Shown: in pieces, positions 15,643-24,686 of the stretch
Numbering within the stretch: position 1 is the first letter of the stretch
Layout of the letters: each line of letters opens with the position of its first letter
DNA from: Candidatus Poribacteria bacterium
GTDB taxonomy: Bacteria; Poribacteria; WGA-4E; WGA-3G
Length of the DNA stretch: 64,000 nucleotides
Reading direction: 5' to 3'
Assembly (NCBI GenBank): GCA_028818705.1
Contig: JAPPNJ010000200.1
Span: 1-64,000, forward strand
Made by a program: the position numbers and the translations under genes
The notes under the pieces: generated by a model
What the model saw: the letters and a program-made list of their open reading frames with translations, nothing else
The model's database searches: none
Told to the model about the DNA's origin: nothing

Positions 15643-17274
15643 CTACCGAATAGGTTCTTTTTTCCTTAACCTCCGATATCTGAAATACGTCCACGCTCCA
15701 GATGCGACTAAAACCACCAACACCACAATAAGACCGATATTGAAGAGGTAGCGAGTGCGATTGAGCTGCCAGAGGTGTTGGCTCGCCAGTTTTGCAGCGG
15801 GAGTGCCTTTTCGAGCCTTTGTTTTCACCTCTTGCCAATACCTTTTTGCGAGGTCTGGCTGACCGTGCTGTTCTGCGAGTTTCGCCGTAACGATCAGCGT
15901 GTTAATATCTTGAACATCCTGTTTGTCCAAGGCATCGGCGAAAGAGCTGAGCAGTAAAACCGTTAAATCTGGAGACAGTTGGGGAAAATTTGTGGTGCGT
16001 TCAATCCCATTCTGAAAAGCGATGATTGCGCCTTGATGGTCATTTTGATCAAATGCAATTTGTGAGATTTCAAACCACGTCCGCTTAATAAGTTGAATTG
16101 CTTGCTCTATATTGTCATGACCGGCGAATGTGAAAGTAGCGGTTCCATAATTCAGGTCGCCCTGTTTTGCATGAAGCGTGTAAATTTCATCGATTGTCAG
16201 TAAACCCGAATCCTTCCAATTGTCAAAGCGGTAAGCTCCATCTGCCTTTACAGCTTGCTGATGTGTTGTTCCGCCAATCCACACTATTGTTTCAGCAACC
16301 GACTCACCGGCTACACCTTCGACAATGCCATGAACAGCGATAGGCTGCAGTACCCAACCCATGTGGACCGACTCTCCCAGTGTTAATTGCAATTCAGCGG
16401 TTTTAGGGAGTGGAACGAGGTAGCCAACTTTCTTAACAACTACTGTAGAAGTGCCTTGTTGCAAGTTCTCTGTGACGAGTTGCGGTGTGTTTCCGATTTC
16501 TACATCGTTGATAGAAATTTGCGCTCCTTCAGGAAATGTCTCAATTTTAATCGCAGGACTAAGTTTGAGCAATGGTTGCTCAACATCGCCTGTTGGCGCA
16601 AGAATCCCATCCATAAAATTTTCATCTGCGCGCAATAGTTCGTATGCCTCGATGATACTGAGTTGTCTATTGTCATTGGCATCGGTTGTATCTGCAGCGA
16701 GCGCGTCGTGGAGTCCTTGAAGGAGATTTGCTGCCTCTGTGTTCTCTGCCGATTGAATTACATTCAGCGCAGCAGTCCCAAGTGTCTCACGGTTGGCATA
16801 GTAAGCATTTAGATTTGTATTGTCGGTGTAACCATCAACAATAACAACTGTGTGCCTTCTGCCAGATTCTCTAAACCACTGATTTAGGGTAACGTCTTTA
16901 ATTCCCTGCTCATTTCCGGGCATTAGTAAGTGCATGGTGTTCATACCCCTCGGTTTGGTAACCATCCCGTGATATAGAAAGATTAGGGTCTCGTCTGCCT
17001 GCGTTTGCTGCCCGACCTCTTGGAGCAGCGCATAGATCTCTTCGGCTGTAGCATTTTCACCTTCAAGGCGATAGATTTGTTCACTTGGAATCTGTCCTCG
17101 GGTTGTTAGGAGCTCGGTTAGCGAATTCAGGAGTTCATGTGTGCGCGCATCTGGTGTTGCATCGACAATCAACCAGTACGTCCCAGAATCAACCGAAACG
17201 GCTGGTGTTGTCATAAGGATAACGGAGGCAACAGAGATAAATAGAAAGGTAAAAGTGGTTTTGTGTTTCAGCAT
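15643..17274 (-). CDS. Secreted pseudocaspase with PEGA domain and C-terminal anchor
   Basis: The 543-residue protein starts with a signal peptide (about residues 1-27). A caspase-like (C14) fold follows. The histidine strand reads LIFLYHGM (H102), but the strand that should end in DACHSG reads VVIVDGYTDN, so the catalytic cysteine is absent. A PEGA domain lies at about residues 242-287. A carboxypeptidase-regulatory-like beta domain, TPR-like helices and one membrane segment (about 513-533) with a basic tail follow. It is probably an envelope-anchored binding protein rather than a protease. The ATG at 17272-17274 is preferred over the in-frame GTG at 17283 because GGGTGA sits just before it. 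The promoter region is shared with the divergent tolC-like gene. Confidence 0.75.
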   Translation of the reverse strand: MLKHKTTFTFLFISVASVILMTTPAVSVDSGTYWLIVDATPDARTHELLNSLTELLTTRGQIPSEQIYRLEGENATAEEIYALLQEVGQQTQADETLIFLYHGMVTKPRGMNTMHLLMPGNEQGIKDVTLNQWFRESGRRHTVVIVDGYTDNTNLNAYYANRETLGTAALNVIQSAENTEAANLLQGLHDALAADTTDANDNRQLSIIEAYELLRADENFMDGILAPTGDVEQPLLKLSPAIKIETFPEGAQISINDVEIGNTPQLVTENLQQGTSTVVVKKVGYLVPLPKTAELQLTLGESVHMGWVLQPIAVHGIVEGVAGESVAETIVWIGGTTHQQAVKADGAYRFDNWKDSGLLTIDEIYTLHAKQGDLNYGTATFTFAGHDNIEQAIQLIKRTWFEISQIAFDQNDHQGAIIAFQNGIERTTNFPQLSPDLTVLLLSSFADALDKQDVQDINTLIVTAKLAEQHGQPDLAKRYWQEVKTKARKGTPAAKLASQHLWQLNRTRYLFNIGLIVVLVVLVASGAWTYFRYRRLRKKEPIR

Positions 17275-17424
17275 AATGTTCACCCACGGCTTGGGTTTGA
17301 AGTTCTTTCAATAGGTTAGTTTAACAAAAATCCTGAACTATTTCAAGGAAAAAGAACTATTTTAGATGTTAAAATGTCTAAACTTTTAGTGAAAAATTGC
17401 GTCAAAGGATTATAAACTGAAGTC

Positions 17425-17468
17425 TTTTTGGTGCAGCTTGCAAGTTTCCAAAATTTGCCAATAGAAAC
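17425..17468 (+). repeat. 44-bp direct repeat upstream of the efflux operon, copy 1
   Basis: This 44-bp unit (TTTTTGGTGCAGCTTGCAAG onwards) matches 17581-17624 with four differences. The two copies start 156 bp apart in the divergent spacer before the tolC-like gene. Each contains TGCA-N3-TGCA. They may bind a regulator twice. Confidence 0.7.
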
Positions 17469-17580
17469 TAAGCGTCTGTATAAAGGTTGATATGTAATTA
17501 GAAATCGTGCTTACTCATTAGTGCGGACATCAAACGAAGTTGAAAAGGCTGGCGTTAATACCATAATCTATAATGATATG

Positions 17581-17624
17581 GTTTTGGTGCAGCTTGCAGG
17601 TTCCCAAAACTTGCCAATAGAAAC
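17581..17624 (+). repeat. 44-bp direct repeat upstream of the efflux operon, copy 2
   Basis: This is the second copy of the unit at 17425-17468, with 40 of 44 identical bases. It ends 58 bp before the chosen start of the tolC-like gene. Confidence 0.7.
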
Positions 17625-17682
17625 ATTTGAATCGGCATAAGGAACGCGCTTGGAAAGCACCAGTATGGACAAGGAGATGTTA

Positions 17683-19059
17683 ATGATTCACGGGAAAATT
17701 AAGATTACTGACCTATCAAAACTCGCGGGTCCGCGAAATTCATTATTAAAAATCATCCTGATTGCTCAATTGATAGTGGTTCTTTGTGTAGGCGCACAAG
17801 AGCCTGGAGGTGAAGTTGATTTATCGCAACCTTTGACTCTTGAGCAATGTATCCAAATAGGTTTGGAAAAAGCGACAAGTATGCGAAATGCGCGCTTGAA
17901 CCTTGCAATACAAGAACTCCGAGTAAAAACAGCGCGTGCTGAATACTTTCCACAAATTTTTGCAACCGGCAGCTACGATTTTTCGGATCAGATAGACTTC
18001 GGGTTTGAACCCGAAAATTACAATTTAGGACTACGAGGCCAATATACTATCTGGGATAACGGGCAACGCGAAGGTGGTTTCGCTCAAGCGAAAGAAAATG
18101 TGAATGCCACTGCGAGCCGAAATGAAGGAATTAAACAGGGCTTAATCCTTGATATTACACAGGCTTACTACGATGTCCTCCAATCTCAGGAACTCGTCAA
18201 TGTCAGCGAACAGATCCTTGCGAGGTCTCAAGAGAATACCCGTCGCACGAGAGACTTCGTAGAGGCAGGTTCGCTGATTCCAGCGGATATTGCGACTGCC
18301 GAGGTTCGTGAAGCAAATGACCAATTGAGTTTGCTAAACAACCAAAATGCGCTTCAAATCGCACAGGCTACACTGCCACGGCTCCTTGGTTTAGATCCAG
18401 GGGTGCTGCTTACCGTTACGGTTGATGAATCATATCAATTGTATCAAGAACGTGGCACGATTGAACGGATAGGAATACCTGTGGAAGAAGCTATACAGAC
18501 AGCTCTTGACAATCGTCCGGAGTTTCAAGAACTTCAGTCAGAATTAAAAGTACAAGAATGGAGTTTAACCTTAGCGAAATTACAGCGCTGGCCCCGGTTG
18601 AATGCGGATGTTAACTACGATGTTAATCTTGACGATTATCTCCGTGAGCGTGAGAATTTTTCTGACTTCCGGAGTTGGAGCGCCGGCGTGTCCCTAAACT
18701 TTACCCTTTTTGATGGCGGTATTTTGAGCAATCGCGTTAAAGAACTCAGCATGCAGTTAGAACAGACGCGTGAAAATGCGAGCGATCTGGAGCGGAATGT
18801 GGCTCTCGCTGTCAGACAAGCGTACCTAAACCTCAAACGGAGTGAAACTTCTCTTGACATCTCCAAGGCACAGGTTAACAACGCCCAACTGAGTCTGGAT
18901 GTGATCCAAGGACGCTTTGATGTGGACAAAGCAATCTTGCTTGAATTGCTCGATGCTCAAACGAGTTATGCCCAAGCATTGACAAATCAGGTGAATGCTT
19001 TCTACGATTACAAGATTGCGCAAACCCGCCTGCAAGACGCAATGGGAGTGGTACAATAA
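17683..19059 (+). CDS. TolC-family outer membrane efflux protein
   Basis: The 458-residue protein is a TolC-type channel. It has an N-terminal signal segment (LLKIILIAQLIVVLCV) and two outer-membrane efflux repeats. Each repeat has long helices and short beta segments, such as LGLRGQYTIWDNGQREGG and AGVSLNFTLFDGG. TolC trimers span the outer membrane and join an inner-membrane transporter through an adaptor. I chose ATG 17683 because AAGGAG lies six bases before it; an upstream TTG at 17650 is in frame but has no support. The stop is 2 bp before the adaptor ATG, so the genes are one operon: tolC-like, adaptor, ABC ATPase. Two 44-bp direct repeats lie upstream. Confidence 0.92.
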   Translation: MIHGKIKITDLSKLAGPRNSLLKIILIAQLIVVLCVGAQEPGGEVDLSQPLTLEQCIQIGLEKATSMRNARLNLAIQELRVKTARAEYFPQIFATGSYDFSDQIDFGFEPENYNLGLRGQYTIWDNGQREGGFAQAKENVNATASRNEGIKQGLILDITQAYYDVLQSQELVNVSEQILARSQENTRRTRDFVEAGSLIPADIATAEVREANDQLSLLNNQNALQIAQATLPRLLGLDPGVLLTVTVDESYQLYQERGTIERIGIPVEEAIQTALDNRPEFQELQSELKVQEWSLTLAKLQRWPRLNADVNYDVNLDDYLRERENFSDFRSWSAGVSLNFTLFDGGILSNRVKELSMQLEQTRENASDLERNVALAVRQAYLNLKRSETSLDISKAQVNNAQLSLDVIQGRFDVDKAILLELLDAQTSYAQALTNQVNAFYDYKIAQTRLQDAMGVVQ

Positions 19060-19061
19060 TC

Positions 19062-21032
19062 ATGCGCAACCAAAAAAAATGGATTATCATCGGGGCAATC
19101 GCAGTTGTTGTTATCGCTGTTGGTGCAATTGGTGCGACCCGTATGAACTTCAGTTTTGGTAAACAGAATAAGGATGAGGAGGTTAAGCAAGAGGTGGTCC
19201 GGCGGGGTGAATTCCGAGTCAGAGTGCGTGAGTCGGGTAATCTGCGTTCCTTCCTTGAAGTAGATGTTCGCTCAAATGTTGAAGGCGAAATCGTCGAAAT
19301 TTTCGTTGACGAAGGACAAAAGGTTGAATTAGGAGATCCCTTGCTCCGGATTGATGATGAACAAATTTTAGAACAGAAAAAACAGGCGGAGGCAAATCTT
19401 GATGCGCGCGATGCAGAACTGAAGCGAGCAGAACTCCAGATCCAAATTACTGAAAAACAGAAGGATAGTACGCTTGCCCAAGCGCAAAATTCTGTCCTTA
19501 AGGCACGTGCGACTTTAGATTCATTTGTCGCAACGACGCAGCAACGTATAACGGAGGCAGAAACGCTCGTCGCGACGACCCAAAATTCTCTTAATCAGGA
19601 TATTATCGGACTGAAGCAGGCAGAAATTGCCTTAGAGCAGGCGAACTTGACGCTTGAACGTGCACAAACAACAGTTGAATCGGCGAAAATTTCCTTTGAG
19701 ACAACAGAATCAGAACATGAACGAAACAAGGAACTGTTCGATAAACAGCTCATCTCAAAACAGGCCTTGGAAGACTCACAAAAACAACTTATCATTGCTA
19801 AATCGAATTATGACACCTCGCTAAAAGAGGTGGAATCGCAACGTGAGACTATAAAATCTCAAGAGGAAAACACCAAAGCGATGGAGCAAGCGATTGAGAG
19901 TCGGAGATCAACACTCGCGCTGAATGAGAAGAACGTTGCGACACTCAAAGAATCGTTAAAAGCACAACGCAAACAGTACGAAGCAGAACTTGAGGATGCG
20001 CAAACGCGGCTCGAACAAATACAGGAAACAATAGAAGACGAAAAAGAATTAGCAATACATGCGAGAGTCGGCGCGGAGGCAAGCCGGCTTGAAGCGGCGA
20101 GTCGGCTCAAGTCACAACAGGAGCGTCACGAATGGACAACCGTCACTGCTCCTATAGCTGGAACGATTACGCGTCTCATCGTAGAAGAGGGTGAAATCAT
20201 TACCTCGGGACGTTCTGCATTTTCACGCGGTGACGCTATCATGCGGATCGCCGACCTTGATCAGATGATTGTTAGGACTCAGATTAATCAAGTGGAGATC
20301 GGAAAAATAAAACTGGAGCAACGCGCTGAAATCAGTGTTGATAGCTATCCGGGTCGCATTTTTCCGGGTCGAGTAAGCGAGATTTCGCCGAGCGCGACGC
20401 CGCAAGGTCTCCAGAACCAGAGTTCTGTGATTACATTTGAGGTAGATGTAGAAGTTATCGGTTCGCCATCGGAGTTACGGTCAGGGATGTCCGCTGATGT
20501 CGACATTATTGTCTTTGAAGAATCGGATATCCTACAACTTCCGATACCGTCGGTGCTGAGTCCTGAGATTTTTACTGTTAAAGCGAACGTCAACTCGGCA
20601 GATTTGGGACAATTCCGGGAGGGTCAGGAACTCAAAATTCGGAACCTCGTAGGAAAAGAGTTCACTGGACAGGTCGGTGAAATTGCACCGGAGCAGAATC
20701 GGGGTAATCTTGAAATTTTGCTTGAAGGTGACCAGAAAGGTCTACGGACGGGTCCAATAGAAATCAGCATTGTTATTTCCGATCAAAGTGTGCTCCCGGA
20801 TATAGAAGCCGAAGTGAGTAGTGAGCGACAATACTTTGTTATGTTGGATACAGGTGAATCTAACAAAGAGAAAAAAGAGGAAAAAGGGGTCAAAACCCAC
20901 ATTACAATTGGGCAGCGCAACAACACGCATTTTCAAATCACTGGCGGTTTGAAGGAAGGCGACCGTGTTTTTGTGCCCTCTATGCAGGAATTAACAAAGG
21001 GCGAAAAAAGTTCGGACGAGGAAGAAGAATAA
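19062..21032 (+). CDS. HlyD/MacA-type periplasmic adaptor with long coiled coil
   Basis: The 656-residue adaptor has one N-terminal membrane helix (about residues 7-24) and a lipoyl half-domain (NVEGEIVEIFVDEGQKV). A long coiled coil (about 95-355) is followed by the second lipoyl half (APIAGTITRLIVEEGEI), a beta-barrel and a membrane-proximal domain. The C-terminus is acidic. The segment SEHERNKELFDKQLISKQAL is close to EHERNKTLHEKELISQAALE of the first adaptor, so the two are paralogues. It should link the TolC-like channel encoded just upstream to an ABC transporter. The ATPase gene follows after 143 bp, but no permease gene is present in this operon. Confidence 0.9.
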   Translation: MRNQKKWIIIGAIAVVVIAVGAIGATRMNFSFGKQNKDEEVKQEVVRRGEFRVRVRESGNLRSFLEVDVRSNVEGEIVEIFVDEGQKVELGDPLLRIDDEQILEQKKQAEANLDARDAELKRAELQIQITEKQKDSTLAQAQNSVLKARATLDSFVATTQQRITEAETLVATTQNSLNQDIIGLKQAEIALEQANLTLERAQTTVESAKISFETTESEHERNKELFDKQLISKQALEDSQKQLIIAKSNYDTSLKEVESQRETIKSQEENTKAMEQAIESRRSTLALNEKNVATLKESLKAQRKQYEAELEDAQTRLEQIQETIEDEKELAIHARVGAEASRLEAASRLKSQQERHEWTTVTAPIAGTITRLIVEEGEIITSGRSAFSRGDAIMRIADLDQMIVRTQINQVEIGKIKLEQRAEISVDSYPGRIFPGRVSEISPSATPQGLQNQSSVITFEVDVEVIGSPSELRSGMSADVDIIVFEESDILQLPIPSVLSPEIFTVKANVNSADLGQFREGQELKIRNLVGKEFTGQVGEIAPEQNRGNLEILLEGDQKGLRTGPIEISIVISDQSVLPDIEAEVSSERQYFVMLDTGESNKEKKEEKGVKTHITIGQRNNTHFQITGGLKEGDRVFVPSMQELTKGEKSSDEEEE

Positions 21033-21175
21033 AAAATACTTGGTTGTTAGTATAGATATACTGTATTCCTTTTTCCTGCCTGATAGCGGGTCAGAAAGGA
21101 AGAGGTTGAAAAAAAGCGTTCATAAGTTCAGATATATCTTTAGCTTCATGACAACAATGCTAAGGAGGAAATATC

Positions 21176-21880
21176 GTGTTAATAGATGTGAAAGATCTCA
21201 CGAAAGTTTACCAAATGGGTGATGTTCAGGTGCACGCGCTACGGGGTGTATCCTTCAGCATAACACAAGGTGAATTCATTGCGATTATGGGGCCATCGGG
21301 GTCTGGAAAATCGACAATGATGGATATTCTCGGATGTCTTGCGACACCGACATCCGGTGAGTATTTCCTCGAAGGCGAAGAGGTAGGCAAACTTTCGGAC
21401 AACCGTCTGGCTGACATTCGGAATAAGAAGATCGGCTTTGTATTTCAGTCGTTTAACCTGCTGCCACGGACGAGTGCACTCAACAACGTTGAGCTGCCAC
21501 TCATCTACGCCGGATTAGGCAGAAAAGAGCGGAAACGGCGTGCTTTTGAAGCCTTAGAGGCGGTCGGCTTGGCGGATCGTGTTGATCATAAGTCTACAGA
21601 GCTATCGGGTGGACAGATCCAACGCGTTGCGATTGCGCGTGCCTTAGTTAATAGGCCGTCAATGATTTTCGCCGATGAACCGACAGGTAACTTAGACACC
21701 CGTTCGGGTGATGAAATCATGGCAATCTTCGATCGACTAAACAACGAAGGAAATACAATTATTATGGTAACACACGAACCTGAAGTGGCAGAACATGCCA
21801 AACGTGTGTTGCACATCCGAGACGGTCTAATCGAGCGGGATGTTAGACAAAATGGACATAATGGCGCGGATGCCGAATAA
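21176..21880 (+). CDS. ABC transporter ATP-binding protein, MacB/LolD type
   Basis: The 234-residue ATPase has all the motifs: Walker A GPSGSGKST, Q-loop FQSFNLLP, signature LSGGQIQRVAIARAL, Walker B MIFADEPTG with its glutamate, and the H-loop in MVTHEPE. The sequence is typical of the LolD/MacB/FtsE branch, which works with FtsX-fold permeases. The start is a GTG at 21176 with AAGGAGG eight bases before it. It ends the tolC-adaptor-ATPase operon. No permease follows; the next gene is an unrelated beta-RFAP synthase. The permease at 2492, which lacks an ATPase, is a plausible partner, though one elsewhere in the genome is equally possible. Confidence 0.93.
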   Translation: MLIDVKDLTKVYQMGDVQVHALRGVSFSITQGEFIAIMGPSGSGKSTMMDILGCLATPTSGEYFLEGEEVGKLSDNRLADIRNKKIGFVFQSFNLLPRTSALNNVELPLIYAGLGRKERKRRAFEALEAVGLADRVDHKSTELSGGQIQRVAIARALVNRPSMIFADEPTGNLDTRSGDEIMAIFDRLNNEGNTIIMVTHEPEVAEHAKRVLHIRDGLIERDVRQNGHNGADAE

Positions 21881-22076
21881 TTAAAGACATATTCCCGATC
21901 AAAAAAAGGCAGCCTCATTTCTGTTCCACCACCTATCACGGACAAGCACAGATTAAGAGGGATGCAGTGAAGTGCATGCCGCCGAAGTGAACTTGATAGG
22001 CGCGCTGTTCAAGTACGTCCAACGCCACAAGACGAATGCTTGTCAGTCGCGCCTATACGCGTAACCCAACCCAACT

Positions 22077-23045
22077 ATGCACCACGTCAGAATTACAACG
22101 CCGTCCCGCTTACATTTCTCTCTGCTTGACTTAAATGGTGCGCTCGGACGCATTGATGGCGGTTTCGGTTTAGCAATTACCGATCCGAATTTTCAAATCG
22201 TCGCTGAGCGGGCAACCGGCATTCATGTCGCATCCTCTGTATATCACGAGCGTGCGCATAGCGTCCTTAAGCAACTCCAAAAAATCCACCCCTTTCCCGG
22301 TATTAGACTAACATTTGAATCTGAAATCCCCATGCATTGTGGGTTCGGATCTGGGACCCAACTCGCGCTGAGTGTTGCACAATCCGTCAATGTCCTGTAT
22401 GAACTCGGTTTGGACGTGCAAGAACTCGCCAGGATCGTCGGGCGCGGTGGCACTTCGGGTATCGGGATAGCGGCATTCGATACAGGCGGTTTTATCGTAG
22501 ACGGCGGGCATCGTTTCCCGGATCAGAAGACTTCCTTTCTCCCTTCCTCTGCGCTTGGCGATATTCCTCCCCCACCGATTCTACTGCGTCACTCGTTTCC
22601 AGAGTCACCGATGCTGATTGTGATGCCGAATTGTTCCCGGATTTACGGCGACGCGGAGATAGAACTGTTCCAGACGTTGTGTCCGCAGCCAGAGTGGGTT
22701 GCTCAGAAACTATCCCATATACTCCTCCTCCAGATACTCCCCGCTCTTATTGAAGGTGATATGCCCAATTTTGGCAGTGCTTTAAACCACATCCAGACGT
22801 TTGGATGGAAAAGGGTGGAAATTGAGGCACAAGGTAATGAACTACAATTAACGCTTGATTTTCTAAGGACCAGTGGTGCGTTCGGTGCGGGCGTTAGCAG
22901 TTGGGGCCCTGCGATCTGTGTGTTAGGTGAGAAAATTGGGGAACTTAAGCGGGAAACAGAGGCATTCTTGAAAACACTTCCGAATGGCGGTTCATGCTTT
23001 ATCACACAAGCGAATAATTCAGGTGCACGCGTGGTATTAGATTAA
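22077..23045 (+). CDS. Beta-ribofuranosylaminobenzene 5'-phosphate synthase family (GHMP fold)
   Basis: The 322-residue protein matches the beta-RFAP synthase family, which joins PRPP and 4-hydroxybenzoate or 4-aminobenzoate in the first committed step of methanopterin synthesis. Family features are the start VRITTPSRLHFSLLDLNG, the GRIDGGFGLAI segment, the GHMP glycine loop GFGSGTQLALS (about residues 91-101), and GRGGTSGIGIAAFDTGGFIVDGGH. In bacteria, such genes mark tetrahydromethanopterin-linked C1 metabolism. No other methanopterin genes are in the window. There is no clear ribosome site before ATG 22077. The 196-bp upstream spacer contains an inverted repeat (ATAGGCGCG / CGCGCCTAT, 21996-22056). 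A strong terminator follows. Confidence 0.8.
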   Translation: MHHVRITTPSRLHFSLLDLNGALGRIDGGFGLAITDPNFQIVAERATGIHVASSVYHERAHSVLKQLQKIHPFPGIRLTFESEIPMHCGFGSGTQLALSVAQSVNVLYELGLDVQELARIVGRGGTSGIGIAAFDTGGFIVDGGHRFPDQKTSFLPSSALGDIPPPPILLRHSFPESPMLIVMPNCSRIYGDAEIELFQTLCPQPEWVAQKLSHILLLQILPALIEGDMPNFGSALNHIQTFGWKRVEIEAQGNELQLTLDFLRTSGAFGAGVSSWGPAICVLGEKIGELKRETEAFLKTLPNGGSCFITQANNSGARVVLD

Positions 23046-23052
23046 AACAAAA

Positions 23053-23078
23053 ACGGGCAGATTCTGCAATCTGCCCGT
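23053..23078. terminator. Bidirectional intrinsic terminator between RFAP synthase and nfuA
   Basis: ACGGGCAGATT and AATCTGCCCGT form an 11-bp perfect stem with a 4-nt loop. Read on the minus strand it is followed by TTTTTGTTTT, which suits termination of the nfuA-side operon. It may also serve the plus-strand gene. Confidence 0.88.
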
Positions 23079-23098
23079 CTGCTTTATCTTTTGCTTCT

Positions 23099-23713
23099 TT
23101 ATCCTTTGCTTGGGGAATAGTACGGATCATCCCCGGCAGCATGGTCTGTCGTATCAACCACATGCTTAATTTCTGGGAAAACCTCCTGAATCATCGCCTC
23201 AATGCCGTGTTTGAGCGTAACATTCGCCATACCACAACCTTGGCAGCCACCACCCATGTGAATGTAGATGGAGTCTTCCTCGACGTTCAGGAGTTCTATT
23301 TGTCCACCGTGTGCAGCGACGGCGGGGTTAATGCGTTCGTCAATGAGTTTCTGAATCTCCTGCGCTTTGGGATTATCCCATGTCGGCGTATTGGGGTTTT
23401 CAATATTAAACCCACTCGAATTCAGGTCCTCAACATAATCAATAACAGCACCTTTGAGATCAGGTGCGCTTTCTGCATTGACGAGTACTTTAAAATTCTC
23501 ATACTCGATAATAATATCGCCGTCTTGAACTTCAGTAGCCAGTCCGAGACTGTATTGGAAAGCGGTGGCGGTTTTACCTTGGATACCGATCCGTAGTCCT
23601 TCGACTTCAACCTCTTCGGTCTGTATAACTGCGTGAATTTTCTCTTGTGCTGCTTCTGTAACTTCAAGCAAAGGAGTTTCAGTTCCCGTGAGCTTTTTCA
23701 AGAAATTCTTCAT
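23099..23713 (-). CDS. nfuA: NfuA-like iron-sulfur cluster carrier
   Basis: The 204-residue protein has a degenerate A-type (IscA-like) N-terminal domain without cysteines and a C-terminal NifU domain. The cluster-binding CxxC is in GGGCQGCGMANVTL, and VAAHGGQIELL is typical of Nfu. It should carry and deliver Fe-S clusters to target enzymes. The frame is open up to 23893, overlapping the sigma gene, but ATG 23711-23713 with GGAAGG six bases before it is clearly the start. It lies 22 bp after the sigma gene in the same direction, so both are probably one operon ending at the terminator at 23053. Confidence 0.88.
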   Translation of the reverse strand: MKNFLKKLTGTETPLLEVTEAAQEKIHAVIQTEEVEVEGLRIGIQGKTATAFQYSLGLATEVQDGDIIIEYENFKVLVNAESAPDLKGAVIDYVEDLNSSGFNIENPNTPTWDNPKAQEIQKLIDERINPAVAAHGGQIELLNVEEDSIYIHMGGGCQGCGMANVTLKHGIEAMIQEVFPEIKHVVDTTDHAAGDDPYYSPSKG

Positions 23714-23735
23714 AATCGCCTTCCATGAGTTATGT

Positions 23736-24686
23736 TTATGCGGCCCGAGGCGTTTCCGATCGAAATTCACCCATTTCGTTATAGAGGGTGCGCAACTGTT
23801 TGATTGCGTATATCTCCAATTGCCGGATGCGTTCTCTCGTGACATCCAGCGCATCGCCGATTTCTCGAAGCGTTTTCCGTTCTCCGTCTTCAAGCCCGAA
23901 ACGCATTTTAAGGACTTTCTGTTCGCGTTCGGGTAACTTCTTGAGAAATTGGGCGATCAGATCCTCGTTAATTAATTCTGCGATGGGTCCATCTTCTCCG
24001 CCGGTAGTGGGGTCTTCGACTAAATCACCTAATGTTGAAGCAGAACGCTCGTCACTAAGGGGTAAATCCATTGAAATAGTATCAGCGTTAAATGTCAGGA
24101 TCTCCTCAACTTGATTGACGGTGAGATCCAAAGCTTCCGCTATCTCTTCACGTCTCGGTTCACGTTGCAACTCTTGACACAATGTTGCGTAGATAGCGTC
24201 GAATTTATTCATCTTCGCGACGATATAGGAAGGTAATCGAATTGAGCGAGAAAAATTATCAAGCGTGCGCATGATAGCTTGCTTAATCCACCAGATAGCG
24301 TATGTACTGAATTTAAACCCCTTCCGATAATCAAATTTGCTTGCCGCCTTAATGAGTCCGATATTTCCTTCCTGAATCAAATCTTCGAGTGGGACATTGT
24401 GACCTTGGTATTTAACGGCAATAGAAATAACGAGTCGCAAGTTAGCTTGGACAAGCTCATCGCGTGCTTGTGTATCTCCTTGTTCAATCCGTTTCGCCAA
24501 TTCAACTTCTTCTTCTCGGGATAATAGGCGATGACCGGCTACGCTCCGGAGCCAACTTGTTAACGCTGTCCGCTCGCTCCCTTTATAATTTTCAGAATAC
24601 TCTGTTTCGTCTGTCAAATATGCGGGGTCTATGTAAGATTCGACACTTCCGATATTTGCTGCTTCACCGAAATACTCGGCTTCCAT
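23736..24686 (-). CDS. Primary-type sigma-70 factor (RpoD/SigA/RpoS-like, no region 1.1)
   Basis: The 316-residue sigma factor has regions 1.2 to 4. Region 2 includes DLIQEGNIGLIKAASKFDYR and STYAIWWIKQAIMR, with the tryptophan pair and glutamine for -10 melting and recognition. Region 3 and the region-4 helix-turn-helix (LREIGDALDVTRERIRQLE) read the -35 element. The N-terminus is short and acidic and lacks region 1.1 and the non-conserved region, so this may be a group 2 sigma or a compact primary sigma. The ATG at 24684-24686 is preceded by GGAGAGGAG. nfuA follows 22 bp downstream. It is the likely ancestral copy of the divergent sigma at 10670. Confidence 0.9.
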   Translation of the reverse strand: MEAEYFGEAANIGSVESYIDPAYLTDETEYSENYKGSERTALTSWLRSVAGHRLLSREEEVELAKRIEQGDTQARDELVQANLRLVISIAVKYQGHNVPLEDLIQEGNIGLIKAASKFDYRKGFKFSTYAIWWIKQAIMRTLDNFSRSIRLPSYIVAKMNKFDAIYATLCQELQREPRREEIAEALDLTVNQVEEILTFNADTISMDLPLSDERSASTLGDLVEDPTTGGEDGPIAELINEDLIAQFLKKLPEREQKVLKMRFGLEDGERKTLREIGDALDVTRERIRQLEIYAIKQLRTLYNEMGEFRSETPRAA

